From: Limnoperna fortunei
Lineage: Eukaryota; Mollusca; Bivalvia; Mytilida; Modiolidae
Assembly (NCBI GenBank): GCA_944474755.1
Contig: OX104113.1
Span: 69,929,917-69,993,916 of the forward strand
Reading direction: 5' to 3'
Length of the DNA: 64,000 bases
Part shown: positions 1 to 12,055 of the stretch, piece by piece
Position numbering within the stretch: position 1 is the first letter of the stretch
How the letters are laid out: each line of letters opens with the position of its first letter
The notes under the pieces: model-generated
Databases searched by the model: none
Told to the model about the DNA's origin: nothing
Seen by the model: the letters and a program-made list of their open reading frames with translations, nothing else
Program-made: the position numbers and the translations under genes

Positions 1-581
1 TATATTAAATTAAAGTAGTCAGGAAATCCGGGTACTTTGGCAGTAAATATTACTTCATTGAAAGTATGTCATATTTTTTCCCAATTAGAATCGACATCCT
101 AAATGACCTTAAGTGAATATTTTCACTAAAATCTCGAGCTTCTCTTATCAAAGTATGTCCATTCACAGCTGCATCAAATGTATGCTTCAACATATTTTGG
201 CGAAAATGACCTACTGTTGACGAGTTGTTTTGGATCTTGGTGTTTTTAAGTAATCAAAGTACTTGTCTATATGAATTAAATCTTCGTCGAATGGAAATAC
301 TACTGAATTTATAAACTGACATCTTTATTATTTCCATCAAAACGTTTAGAAGCATTTCATAATAAGCATTCATTGCTTAAATGCATGTACTAGATGATTT
401 TTTCAGTAAAATGCTACGATGGCGCAGCTACAATTTTTAGTATTGACACAAGCGCTTTACACCAGGCATGTATCAAGCTTTGCTCCACACATAGAAAGTT
501 TGGCTTTTTTCATGAATTTATAAGCATTGTGCATAGTTAGCAAAAATCTGCTACATGTACAAAAAAGTAAAAAAAATAAAA

Positions 582-2130
582 CTAGCACTTCTTTTTTTTC
601 CTCCTGTACAATACTGGACCCACTTTATTACGTTGTGTTTGTCGTCCACAAAGACGTGGAATTGACAGTTCTGTGTTGGCCGATTCAGCCATGTGCGTAG
701 ACTTCTCAAACACCGAATCATACTCATTTTCATTTTTTGAAGCTGACTGTAGACCACCCTTTATATGCTCAATCATCATGTATCTTTGAAGGATGTCCAA
801 CGCAGTTCCTTGCAACTTCCTGCTGAGACCGTTCAGGTAGCCATAAAAATACAAACAAGTCTGGAAGCATACAATAAAATTAGGGTCAGTTATTCGCTTT
901 AAAAGTCCGTGTGACTCTGTTACATCTTTGGTATCCCAACCTCTCTCGATACTAATTGCTTCTAAACAATTAATCATGGGTTCATACATTTCGCTGAATA
1001 CGTGCAACGTTGTAAATTTGTCAACCCATCTGGTTTCACAAAAGCTTTTAAACTTTGTCTTTGTTCTTTGATGTTCAGCGGCTCTCTCTGTATTGGCGTC
1101 TATAAAATGCTCTTTTCGAGACGTCTACATCGTTTTGGTGAATACTTGAAGAAATTCCCAGCTGTTTCAAGACATCAAGCATGATGTGGATTTTGTTCAC
1201 CTTACAAAGATCAAGATTTAAATCATGAGCAGTACAGAAATGGTACATGGCCTTCGGAAAATGTTTTCGAAATTTAGCAGCCAGCCATTATATTTTCCTG
1301 ACATGTTTCCTGCGCCATCCATCGTCTGTGATCGACAATACTGAGGATCGAGACCAGGGTTTGTTAATGATTCAATTAGCTTAGTTGCGAGATCCGCTCC
1401 TGAAATACTCTCGCACGCTACAAACTATATCACTCTCTCTCTGTTGGACGACCATTGATGGTGTAGCGCAGCACAATCCCTAGTTGCTCCCTGTTGCTAG
1501 AATCTGTGACCTCATCGCATTATATACCAAAGTAAGGCCAAATTTTTTGCGATTTAATTTCATCGACGATTTTACTCTGTATAACCTCTTTCAGACACAG
1601 AAACAGTTCATTTTGCGATGTTTTCGAAGTGTATTTAGCATTTTTAGCACATGAACTCAAGTGTTTTTCTAAAATTGCATCACCGGCGTCAACTCTGAAA
1701 TTAAGCAATTCTTTAAAATTGCCTTTGTTAAAGCTGCTGCCCTTTTCCGAGTCATCTCCCATGTGTCCCCTCAAGGTGATTCCCTGTCTGCCACAGAATA
1801 TCAGCGACTTTTCGGTGTAAGTATTTGCCGGTTGTTTTGAATCTTAGCATCAGCTTCTGGGGTAATTACGGCATCAATTCTTGCGGACGGATTGCAATGT
1901 GCCATGAAGGCCTCCATCTTGGGTATTGAGGACTGATGGTACTCAGTTACAGCGTGCTCTTTCAGGTCGTCCTTTGCTTGTTTCCAGTTGGTGTAAGGTT
2001 CTTTTATTAGCTTTATCGGGCGTCAAGTGACGTATCGGGAAACAACCGACAAGCCAAACAGTATACTCCATCTTGGCTAATAGAGTACGAAATAAATTTT
2101 AAAATTGAGAACCAATTTCGTAACGCGATC
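582..2130 (-). pseudogene. hAT-superfamily transposase remnant (TTF zinc finger / DUF4371 / ZMYM1-like)
   Basis: Reading the minus strand from about 2130 downwards gives, through several frame changes, the domain order of a ZMYM1/THAP0-type hAT transposase. A TTF-finger piece (DGVYCLACRLFPDTS, about 2075-2030) is followed by EPYTNWKQAKDDLKEHAV and HQSSIPKMEAF (about 2010-1900). A DUF4371 segment follows at 1774-1520 (NFRVDAGDAILEKHL, YTSKTSQNEL), then GLDPQYCRSQTMDGAGNMSG near 1350-1290. The C-terminal piece at 1007-582 ends in LSIPRLCGRQTQRNKVG, which is typical of this family just before the hAT dimerisation region. Stops and frameshifts break the gene everywhere, so it cannot encode a transposase. 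The minus-strand ORF at 2818-2546 may be its acidic N-terminus, but I cannot confirm that. Terminal inverted repeats were not found. The family call is by motif recognition; decay is seen directly. Confidence 0.75.
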
Positions 2131-4530
2131 TATTCATGCTTCCGGATAACCTCCGCCTGTCAGTGAACATTTTGGATGGAACAATGAAGGCTTGGTCAGG
2201 TTTTCTGTCACGAATCAATCTATGCTAAACGGTATCTGTAGCATCATGTTCAAATTGAGATATATCAAGAATACCCGTATTCGGCACTATTGGCGGTGTC
2301 TCAGTTTCCATTTCATTTTGAAAGTCAGAGGCGTTACATTAAGCCTTGTCCTCGTAACTGTCAGCATTTTGGGTTTCATTTTGTAATGTTCGCTTTGGGT
2401 ATGGTTTTATACAACAGAAGTGACTTCAAAAAGCAAACCAGTCTCAGATAATGATCCACACATGTCCCTGACTAACGTCGAAAGTGACGTAAATTTTAGC
2501 ACTACAGCTTTCCCATCAGGAATCGATTTTCCGTTATCATCTCTACTATGCGAGTCCATAACTAAATATGTTTGACTTTCTGTTCGTTTTATACCGATGG
2601 TGCAACTCGGATAGTTTCCAACTGTTAAAAAAGCAAGTACCTGACTCGTTGAAGGCAGATGCCAGGGCTGTTTCTAGGGTAAATGTCAACGCATCCGAAT
2701 CATCTGTGGCTTGTGTTACCATTCCTACTCTTGATTCTCCTAACGTTATATTATGATTCAATTCATCGGTACACACGGTTCCTGGTAGCTCGCTGACCAA
2801 AATGTGGTTTAATTGCACCCTTATAAACTTTGTGTAATTTCAGTTAAGGCAATTTTAAAACTCATTATAATCTGGATTTATTTAAAAAAGAGGAGGTCTG
2901 GGGAAAAGACAGTACGTCCCCCTCATGTCCCTAATCGGTGCCATGGCTACCTTTGCCGCCGACATTCTAGCTCTCCAAACCCTACCAGTACGTCTCCTAC
3001 TCGATACTTTTTTTTCAACTTGATAATATTTTCCTAATCAAAGAATACAAAAATAAATATAAATGACAGAAATTTGAGCTAATGCAAACAATGGGTGATG
3101 AAAATAAATTTGAAAAATGACAATGGTCAGTATTATTTTTATCGCTATTAAAAAAAGAATGGAAATGTGATACAAGTCAAAGAGACAGCAACCCGACTAG
3201 AAAGCAAAAAAGGTACAAAAGGGTGTACAATAAATGAGGGTCTTCTCGCACTCAAAAAGGAGCAGGCTGCACCTAGCCCTAAACATGATTGTGTATTGGT
3301 TTGGCGAAAACAACTATAAAACCCAACACATGAGTAGACACTTACCATAAACAAGTGAACTATTTTCAATTTGTGTTAGTCGTAGTATAAGTTGTACTCA
3401 AATTACTCACAAGTCCTTTTTAATGCGTTGTCACTTCTTTAATTAAGATCAATACAACCAACTCATCAGAATTTATTAATTCTTTAATAACCCGAATGGA
3501 TATAACAACGTTGAAAAAATGACACTTATTATCCTGCCTTTGTATGTGTTAACAGCTAACACATGTGTAAATTTAACTTTGTATAGTATAGTACATCTAT
3601 GCTATAGGTAAACAAATATTTTAGTACTTAAAAGCTTTTTGCACACACACAAATGGTAATAGGAAAATCTTATAAAAATGTGCATACTTAAAAAACATTG
3701 AAATTTCATATTATACTGTTATACTATTAGTGTTCTCGCAAGGATGTTGAATTCTCTATCAATAACCACTACAAAAAAAGAAAAAAAAGGAAAAAAAAAA
3801 CAATAAAAAGAAAAAAACATAAAATTAATAAATCTCAAAGACAATACCAAACTGTCTAAAAGGTGAGGATGTTTGAAAAACTCAATTACTGTAAAAGTTG
3901 TTTATTAACCCGTCTTTTGGCCTTTTTTGAAATCTTTTAGTGTCAACACACCATTTATTACTTGTATGTGTTGAATTCATTGAGGTTTTAAGAATAGTCT
4001 TCTCAGCAATTTCTATTAAGAGTTAATTAAATTTAAAATTGGGTTAGAAATATAATTTAAAGTCTCGTAATTGAGTCTTTGCTGCAAAGTTCTTTAACGA
4101 AGTGGATTGAAGAATGGTTTTAAACTCTTCACTGCCAAAACTTTGAGCATGTATATTTGCAAAAAATGCAAAATCCGAATTAACTATATATAATATAATT
4201 TTTATAAAATTGATTTTGTCTTGTATTTGATAGTAGGCTAACCTTTTCACTCCTTTACAAAATGTTAGATTTGATAAAGCATTCTACTGAGTCTGCACTT
4301 ATTTAAAGTTTTAGTATGTAAGAATTTTATAGTGTAAGTTGCTGCGCTATTTCACATCTTTAAAAAAATCTAAATATTGCATGCTTGTTACATTCCCCAT
4401 AACCAAAGATATCATTTATCTGTTTACGTTTTTCCCACCTCTTGTGCAATCTGATACTGCAGAGGCGGGGCAAATTTTGCTACGTGTAGAAGTCGTGGCT
4501 TAGTGTGACCTTTGGTATGCAACATTTGAA
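2131..4530. other. gene-free stretch, no recognisable function
   Basis: Apart from a possible N-terminal part of the hAT remnant (2546-2818, minus), I see no coding exon here. The DNA is AT-rich with A-runs (around 3775-3830) and a few ORFs shorter than 90 codons that have no motif. No tRNA-like or tandem repeat of note was seen. Confidence 0.5.
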
Positions 4531-4534
4531 GGTT

Positions 4535-5135
4535 CATTCACAGTTTAACTTAATATAATTCTATTCATGCTGTAATTTATTTATATTAAGTGCTTTGATT
4601 GGATAAAAACAATTAAATGGCGTCTTCTCAGTAATTTATATATCGATATTTCCTCTGAGCGGACTACTTTCAGTATCCAATGTAAACAAGATGGCGTCCT
4701 CCCAGTTTATCGTCAGGGAGAGGGGAGAATGTTTTCTCTGCCCCAATGATTTCCAATTAAATCGATTGAGATTTCAAATAAAATATAAATACAATTTAGT
4801 ATTTCGTTTTGTTTTTTTCCAATAAATATATACAGAACCGCGATTCCTTTGGTACTACGTTTTGCATATCCCTACGCTTTCCGGCCCAGGTACGTTTTGA
4901 GGTCTATATGGGTTTTTGTAACTGTTTTTGCTGTTTTAAAAAACGCAACGATTTTTTCACAGAATTATAAGGATTAAACACTGTGTGTTAGGAGATTATC
5001 AACGTGTAAACTCCGGCGACTCCCTCACAAACTTGACATAAAGTCCTTCGGACTTTATTTAGTTTGTGAGTGAGTCGCCGGAGTTTACACATTGATAATT
5101 TCCTAAAACCCAGTGTTTAATCCTATAATGTAACA
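4535..5135 (+). repeat. dispersed repeat family R1, copy 1, ending in a large palindrome
   Basis: The stretch from about 4535 to 5000 is repeated in inverse orientation at 40262-40735, including the blocks AACAAGATGGCGTCCTC, GAGCGGACTACTTTCAG and ATGCAAAACGTAGTACC-type sequence. Copy 1 ends in a near-perfect inverted repeat: arms 4975-5046 and 5051-5124, about 72 bp each, with loop TTCG closed by C-G. No ORF longer than about 40 codons is conserved. This looks like a non-autonomous element about 0.6 kb long whose mobilising enzyme is not in the window. Its ends are not precisely defined. Confidence 0.75.
4975..5124. repeat. 150-bp palindrome with cTTCGg tetraloop
   Basis: The left arm (TAAACACTGTG...AAAGTCC) and right arm (GGACTTT...CAGTGTTTA) are reverse complements with few mismatches over about 72 bp. 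The unpaired centre is TTCG at 5047-5050, flanked by C and G. As RNA this would be a very stable hairpin. Confidence 0.85.
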
Positions 5136-5639
5136 TTTTCATCGGGAACTTGAAGAAGAAAAAAATGTTAAATTAGAGATGCATAATCGGATATTAGATT
5201 CTGTTGAAAAAGGTGGGAGTTGCACAAATGCTCATATTTTAAGCTAAATACATCTTCAAGAGCAGTATTCTGACACGCCTTAGTTTACAACAAATTATTA
5301 AACCGTGTCGAGCAACTTATTTTCTATATCTGACAGTCGTATATTATTTATTTAAGGCGTTTTAAATGAAATTACTTAACATGTATATAATAACAAACAA
5401 AAATTCTAAAATTGGTAACGTTATTTATTACTTATAAGGTAAAACATGGGTAGAGGCAAAAACAATAGCCAAAGACAGGAAGAAATGGAGAGCAGCAGTG
5501 GTCACCCTATGTGCCACATGAAACGAAGTGGATTAAGTCAAGCAAGTCATTTATTACTAACATTTAGAACCCAATGAATTGTATGAAGTTTTGAGATTTT
5601 TAAAATTTGTATCGTAATCCGAGTTTTCGCCTCTTCAGC

Positions 5640-5845
5640 TGTTTTGAGGTTGCTAGTCGAGTTTCACTGCGGGAAGAGTACGCTCAACTCCAATCTTAAC
5701 TGACAAGGACGTCAGTTTTCCTGCGGAAGGTCGGTGTGTGGTGTCTCCGGTTACTTTGGTTTCCTCCCCTAACATTAACTGGACGCCATGATATAGCTGA
5801 AAAAGTGTCGTTAAAAACCAATCAAACAAACACATAAAAGAACAC
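5640..5845 (+). repeat. tRNA-derived SINE, 5'-truncated or degenerate copy
   Basis: It carries the family hallmarks in order: CACTGCGGGAAGAGTACGCT, CAATCTTAACTGACAAGGA, the block AACTGGACGCCATGATATAG, then GTTAAAAACC and AAACAAACA at the 3' end. The tRNA-like head is eroded. The same body is found intact at 31953-32190 and 56825-57094. Confidence 0.8.
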
Positions 5846-6287
5846 TGAAATAATGTATAATTGTTGTTTTTAATTAATACAATGATGTAAAAGTTTTTCT
5901 CCTTCTGTCATACAGCTCATATTGCTAGGCCGGATTCCTTGCTAACTATCTTACTTTTTAAATGTTTGATATTAATGTAGTTACTAGTTGTTAGACAACA
6001 TGTTGTATTTCTATATTTAAATTGATTATTTTAAGATTATGATCCTTATGTTCACCTTAATATTGTCTTTAATATTAATCTGAATTTACACTTATGAAAG
6101 CATCATTTTATGTGGTTATGCAATACAAACGTCTATATATGAATGCAACAAATTGTAAAAATAATGAAATGATATTTAGATTTATCGTATAATCTAATAC
6201 AATTTAAATAAAAAACAAAGTATGTTGAGTCACGATAAATACATGTATGAAATATATAAGGCCTTTCTGCAGTCGAAACATATGTCT
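5846..6287. other. gene-free AT-rich DNA
   Basis: No ORF, tandem repeat or recognisable element was seen between the SINE and the duplicated flank that starts at 6288. Confidence 0.4.
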
Positions 6288-6519
6288 CTTAACTTGAAAA
6301 AATCTCTATAAGAAATGTAAATATCTGGTCGAGATACTAGGTGTACGTCTTCGTTTTATTTCATTGTTTTCGTCTAAATATTCTGTTTTTCGACAGACAA
6401 AAATGTAAGAAACACAATATCTATTCTTTATTAGGTGTCTCTATTGGTATAATTGGTTTTCATGCAAGATAATTCTTGATAATATTATATTCTATTTAGA
6501 TATACATGTATCTTAATAG
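6288..6519 (+). repeat. duplicated flank of foldback element (pair with 9733-9966)
   Basis: About 230 bp here is nearly identical to 9733-9966, for example ATATCTGGTCGAGATACTAG and GTGTACGTCTTCGTTTTATT. Both copies run directly into the TIR of a foldback element, so flank and element were duplicated together rather than by two independent insertions. Confidence 0.85.
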
Positions 6520-6877
6520 TACGGAGCCCCAGAAGGGACACACTCACAAAATTCATATCGTTATCTTGATTAATCATATCGTTATCTCGTTATATTTTAT
6601 CGTTATCTCGATATAATATATCGTTATTTCGATCAATTATATCGTTATCTCAATATATTATATCGTTATCTACATATATTATACCGTTATTTCGATATAT
6701 TATTTCGTTATTTCGAAAGCAATTTGTAACATTTTCATAAACAAATTATGGCGGCCACAGGCGAAAGAGCAAACGCAAGTAAACCTCCAGATGAGTGTGC
6801 TACAAGAGAATGAATAAATTGTCAGAAATATGCTCTCTCTCTCTCTCATGAAGAATATCTTTAACATTTAGAGTTAA

Positions 6878-6921
6878 ACGCCACTGATGAGTCTTAAGTA
6901 GACAAAACGCGCGTCTGGCGT
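6878..6921 (+). ncRNA. hammerhead ribozyme, decayed copy
   Basis: Same 44-nt layout as the satellite hammerheads: stem I ACGCCA/TGGCGT, core CTGATGA, stem II GTCT-TAAGT-AGAC, then ACGCGCGT and C before the cleavage site. The conserved GAA after stem II reads AAA, so G12 is A. G12 is a catalytic residue in all hammerheads, so this copy is predicted inactive. Confidence 0.8.
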
Positions 6922-7254
6922 AATGAATTTGTCACCTTGATAATTTTGATTACATCTTGTTGGAGTATTTGAGCAAAGCCAAGTAACAGCACGGCACGTC
7001 CGCGGTTAGCGGACTAAGAAGCAACTATAAAAAAAAGTTTTGGGTTAAGTTGAAATGAGAAAGTTTTAGATCAATATTTTATGATTGTTTACGTTATTTA
7101 TTTATATTGACACTCAATGACTAAGGCCATTCGTTGGTCAGTCAGTTATATATATATAAAACTAATGACTAATGTATAATACCGAAATAACGATATATAA
7201 TATATCGAAAAACGATATTATAAATCGACATAGCGATATACTAATATTGAAATA

Positions 7255-7515
7255 ATTATAGATTATTTACGTTTTTGAAACGGGATGCATTTTCTCGTCG
7301 TATCTCATCGGAGGGCGACAGCCCTGAGATGAGATGGCGAGAAAGTGCATCGAGTTTCAAAAAACGTAAATAATCAGTGTAACATTGTGACGTCACAGTG
7401 TTTACATAACGACGTCTTGACAGTGAGCTGAGATGGGCCCATCCCACGCTAGTAGAGTGAGATGGAATAATATCGCACATAAAGATCAAAGGAAAATACT
7501 GCAAAATAGCGATAA
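7255..7515. mobile_element. 261-bp hairpin element nested in X1 (family H, copy 1)
   Basis: This block interrupts the right arm of X1 when compared with the uninterrupted arm near 10350, and it recurs at 34548-34823. The first about 115 bp form a long hairpin: ATTTACGTTTTTGAAACG and GATGAGATGGCGAGAAAGTG pair with their inverses, the tip being GAGGGC-GACA-GCCCT. Weak terminal inverted repeats (ATTATAGNTTATTT and ATTATCGCTATTTT) are visible. It has no coding capacity. Confidence 0.8.
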
Positions 7516-7596
7516 CAATATAATATATCGAGATAACGATATAATAAATCGGGATAACGGTATATTTTTTGTGTGTGTCCCTTGCGGGGCTCCGTA

Positions 7597-9732
7597 GATA
7601 TTAGATATGACTGTGATTTTTTTTGTTTTGTTTAGATATTAACTTCATCATTGATTTGCTCAGTATTGGGCACCATGATTGGTTTAATAAAACTGTCTTT
7701 TCTTGTCCATGCCTTCGTTATAATATGAAAAAACTTTATTTATTTAAGCAGCTAATTAGACAAGGAGTAAAATATGAGAATTTGCACAAACCGAAAAATG
7801 TTTAAAATTGAAATGTTTAAGATGTTGTAGAATTTTTATCATCAAAATTCCAAAACGTTATACCACAGCTAAGGTTTTAAGTTATCGTTAGGGTTGGTGT
7901 TTGTATTTGAGTAACGTGTTCAAGACCTAGGCTTAAGGTTATGGTTATTAACTTATCTTAATGTTTGAATTACGGTTCAGTATGGATAAGAATTTGATGA
8001 TTTACTTTAGATATGGAGTAAGGATTACGGAAGATGTTATGAGGCGGTTATGTATTAGCGTTACTGCTAGGTTGTATTAGAGTAAAAGTTGGAATTAGTG
8101 TAAGTATAAGGTTAGAGTAAAGGTTAAGATGGTTAATTCGAGTAAAAGTAAGGGTTATATTAATAGTTAAAGAAGTATTAGGGCTAGGGTTATGGTCAAG
8201 ATGGGGTAATGTTTGCGGTCATTGCCAGGTAACCATCGATTAACAGTTTGGTGACGTAGTATAAATCATTAAAAGCGTTCAGGAAACGGCGACGGTAAAC
8301 AACATGGCAACAGGTCGGTCTATTTGCTTCCCAGAATGACGACGATTAGTGGAAATCATGATGACAGAGACTCAAAAAACATTAATGGAACTTTACACGC
8401 AAAACGTTATTTCTATCGAAATTCTATAAGTAAAGTTGATGGGAAGTCATTCACGTTGACTCATTCGATGGTAAAATTTGCACACTAGTGGTGGAAACTT
8501 TGGATAGAAATACTTAAATTTTCTTTTTACTTTTATTTTCACAAAACCGTTTAAACTGAAAGAATTCCAGACAGGCACAGTATTACGTAACTACAGTACG
8601 ACAATGGACTTAAAACGATAATTCTATTTAACATCTCGCGGACTATAAATTACTTGGTAATAAACCGCCGAATTCAATAAAAGAGACGACTGTAAACAAT
8701 AAATTGCGAAATAAATATTGTTGCTTTAAACCAATAAATATTTGACTTCAATTTGGAGTCGAAGAATGCACGAATGTTATTGACATTGCAATCTGGTTAT
8801 TTTGTATTGAACATTTTTATTGCTCTCCATTATCAGTGCCATATTTGTATAAATCCGTATCATAAAACACTTACAGATTATATATATAAGATTAGTATAC
8901 TTTAAACATATTTTATTATTTAAGACAATTCAATATGACACAAGGTTATCTTTTTATTGGCCACGCGATCCTTACATTATACTTTTTACTTCCTAATATG
9001 GGGATGGAAAGATTTCGCTTGTGTGTTGCAATCATTGTCTGTATAGTGGATTTATTCTATTTAAGTAAGTAATTGCAAATACTGTTGTTGCTTGGAATCA
9101 ATTATTGATGAAAGCACGTTTCTATAATGCCAAAGAGCATGAAACATATAGTAAATACGGAATGTTTATGTCAGATTAAAACGATAATGTTTATCAGAGT
9201 GCAGAAAAGTAATTGTATCAAAAAGGAATTCCTCCATTATTACTAGAGGTCTTAAAAATATTTAAGAATAAATTCCTGATAACTCTGGTCATGTTGACGT
9301 ATTTTAAATTAAAACAAATTAAATGAAAAAATATTATTCATGTAAAATTTCAATATACATTGCTACATAGTTTTGATTGGTTAACAAAAGTGGCGTTTGT
9401 TCGATTTCTCATAAGTTGGTGTCGCATGTCGTTATCGTGTATTTTTCGATCAACGGATCTAGTGCATGACGGTTTTAAGCCAATAAAAAATCGGATATAC
9501 ATTCAAATTTTGATTTAGAAGAAATATCGAGCTTTATGTCGCGTATGTACGTGTTCATTTTAGGTGATATGTGTGTAATTTATTTTTTTGTTTTTGCAGT
9601 CATTTTAAACTCCGTCATAAATCTTTTTAAAGTGATTTTTATACATAAATAAAGTTTTTATGTTAAAAAAGCACGTTACAGAAAAGATCCTGCGCAAGAT
9701 CGTATTTCACAATTGCTTGCGTCTACCTTGAT
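7597..9732. other. gene-free stretch with a degenerate TTAGGG-like tract
   Basis: No exon was recognised. Between about 7875 and 8220 the plus strand is rich in variants of GTTAGGG/GTTAAGG/AGGGTTATG. It reads like a worn telomere-like or simple-sequence tract, not a clean array. The rest (8230-9730) is AT-rich and unremarkable. Confidence 0.4.
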
Positions 9733-9966
9733 GTTTTAACTTGAAGAAATCTCTATAAGAAATGTAAATATCTGGTCGAGATACTAGGTGTACGTCTTCG
9801 TTTTATTTCATAGTTTTCGTCTAAATATTCTGTTTTTCGATAGACAAAAATGTAAGAAACACAATATCTATTCTTTATTAGGTGTCTCTATTGGTATTAT
9901 TGGTTTTCATGCAAGATAATTCTTGATAATATTATGTTCTATTTAGATATACAAGTATCTTAATAG

Positions 9967-10087
9967 TACGGAGCCCCGCAAGGGACACACTCACAAAATT
10001 CATATCGTTATCTTGATTTATTATATCGTTATCTTGTTATATTATATCGTTATCTCGATATATTTTATCGTTTTTTTTATATTTTAT

Positions 10088-10139
<52 letters not shown>

Positions 10140-10443
10140 TCGTAATCTTGTATACAGAAGTATATATTAAACATAAAAAGTCCAAAGTAACCAGAATTTA
10201 CATTTCTATTTTCACAAGCGCTTTCATGTATCATTACAATCTTCAACTAATGAGTAATGTATAATACCGAAATAACGATATAATATATCGAAAAAAAACA
10301 TATATTATATCGAAATAATGATATTATAAATCGACATAACGATATACTAATATTGAAATAACGATATAATATATCGAGATAACGATATAATAAATCGGGA
10401 TAACGATATAATTTTTTGTGTGTGTCCCTTGCGGAGCTCCGTA
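9967..10443. mobile_element. foldback/MITE element X2
   Basis: The left TIR starts TACGGAGCCCCGCAAGGGAC at 9967; the right TIR ends at 10443. The arms are of the same 20-bp ATATCGTTATCTCGATATAT type as X1. The centre has a pure CT dinucleotide run (about 10088-10138) and a 120-bp block (10139-10260) shared with X3. It marks the left edge of duplication copy A. Confidence 0.85.
10088..10138 (+). repeat. (CT)n microsatellite
   Basis: About 50 bp of uninterrupted CT dinucleotides. The ORF across it is an artefact. Confidence 0.95.
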
Positions 10444-11553
10444 TATTTGAATCTTCCTAACTACATATTAATTTTAATGTCGAAAATTATGTTGGATTTA
10501 TTTCCATATTTGAATGAGGGAAGTATTATGTGTTTTCGTATTTTAAATCCGGAATTTCGTCACCTACATTTAATATAAATTTGTTATTTGTTTCCTTTTG
10601 CACTGATTAGTCAGAAATATATAAAATGTTCAATAAATTATGCAAATGACATGTAATTGTCTAATTCCTTTTCATTTGATTGCCAGATTCCTGTTATACT
10701 GGCGAATGGTATTTACCTTTCATGAATAATACGTATTGCTTGATATTTCTATTGGTATGTTTCAGACTGGACACTTCTGCTAGTCTATTTGTGGTTTGTT
10801 GTACTATAGTTATGGTATCTCGTCAGATGTTATGGGAAAGCCATCAATGATATACGATCTTCCTGAATTTGACTTTTTTCGTGGTCTCGCACTGATAAAT
10901 TCGACAGGTATATAATTTAGAGACAGGCACTGCTGGAGCACCTATGTACACCCATTGGTGTTGTGTATGTTTGTCAGTACCCGGATTTACATTCATCTCA
11001 TTTTGTTCGGTCAGAATCCTTGCTTCCGCTTCATTGTTTGATACACATATTTATGGTGAGTATTTTCAGATTTTTTCATCTTTCATGTCATATTATTTTA
11101 TTATTAATATTGCTACACAGATGATTTACCGTGTCTACACTGGTATTGGGGTCTATACTGACATATTACCAAACCTTTTGTCAAAGTGCTTTTCTGTTGC
11201 AAAAGTCAATTTTTGATTAAGTGATGTTAACGGATCACTTATATGTCAAATCACCGTGATTTACATAAGCTTAAGATATAGATTATTTATAACTACCCAA
11301 TGATATTTTTTTTCAATGGAAAAAGCTACCTTTTCATATACCTTGGAAAGGTAAAATAGTTACCCTTTCGGTCCTAACAATAGCCATTTAATTTGAATAC
11401 GATAATTAATTTTACACAACATAATTGATTTTTTTCTTTGTAAACAAATAACCGTTTTGTTGCCACGCTGAACCTTAATATACAAACGCATTATCTCATT
11501 ATTAAAGACATGTGACAATGTCATCAAAGATAACCAGGTTAATAAAATTTACT

Positions 11554-11597
11554 ACGCCAGACGCGCGTTTCCTTTAACCAAGATTCATCAGTGGAGC
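11554..11597 (-). ncRNA. hammerhead-like motif, degenerate (copy A)
   Basis: On the minus strand CTGATGA is followed by a weak stem II, GGAAACGCGCG, then TCTGGCGT. The core boxes and palindromic stem III are kept. Stem I pairs only over CCA/TGG, and stem II (ATCTTGGTTAAAG) is poor. It belongs to a different repeat than the 507-bp satellite, and cleavage activity is doubtful. Confidence 0.5.
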
Positions 11598-11820
11598 TAA
11601 AACCCAAAGACTATTGAAATCCAAATGATATAGATGTTAAAGAGCTTTTATCACCAAATTTCAAAACGTTTTACCGTTTTCGGCTAAGGCTTGCTACATT
11701 TTGAAAATAGAAAAAAACCTAAGTATCATAACAATTTTAGAAACTTGAGAGCTGTAAATTTCGACAAAGACTATATCACAGAAAGAATCAATGATATTAT
11801 TAATACACATCACGTTGAGA

Positions 11821-12055
11821 AATATATTTCTATTTCGGGTAAAATGGGGTTTTACCTAAGTTACTACATATAAATTATAAATAACTTGTTTGGTGAGTTC
11901 TATAATTAAGTGTGGGTAGAATACCCGCTTTTACAGTGCACGATTTGCATGATATGGACGGGCACGGACTGATATAAATAGTGTTGACGGGTATTACGGG
12001 TATCGACGCTTGCAGTAACCTCAAAGAAACAGGTGTTTTTTCTTCTGTATACTAT
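11821..12055 (+). repeat. split direct repeat A1
   Basis: 235 bp matching A2 (16254-16488) with three substitutions. It opens with AATATATTTC and a small hairpin GGTAAAA-TGGGG-TTTTACC (11838-11856). A second one, GGGTA-GAA-TACCC, follows. The gag start codon (12054) sits on its last bases. Confidence 0.9.

Larger units (their letters stand above)
6520..7596. mobile_element. foldback/MITE element X1 with 26-bp terminal inverted repeats
   Basis: The ends are TACGGAGCCCCAGAAGGGAC at 6520 and its inverse (GTCCCTTGCGGGGCTCCGTA) ending at 7596. Inside the TIR each arm consists of degenerate 20-bp tandem units of the type ATATCGTTATCTCGATATAT on the left, inverted on the right. This resembles Drosophila FB-type foldback arms. 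The centre holds a short CT run, a fragment of the hammerhead satellite monomer (about 6855-7142) and, in the right arm, a nested hairpin element (7255-7515). No transposase is present, so it is non-autonomous. Confidence 0.85.

Noticed and set aside
1..260. Minus-strand open stretch (about 63 codons, NSSTVGHFRQNMLKHTFD...)
   Set aside because: Reads as possibly coding, but I cannot assign it to a family and it is cut by the window edge.
10013..10264. ORF with a (Ser-Leu)n run
   Set aside because: Translation of the (CT)n microsatellite in the foldback element.
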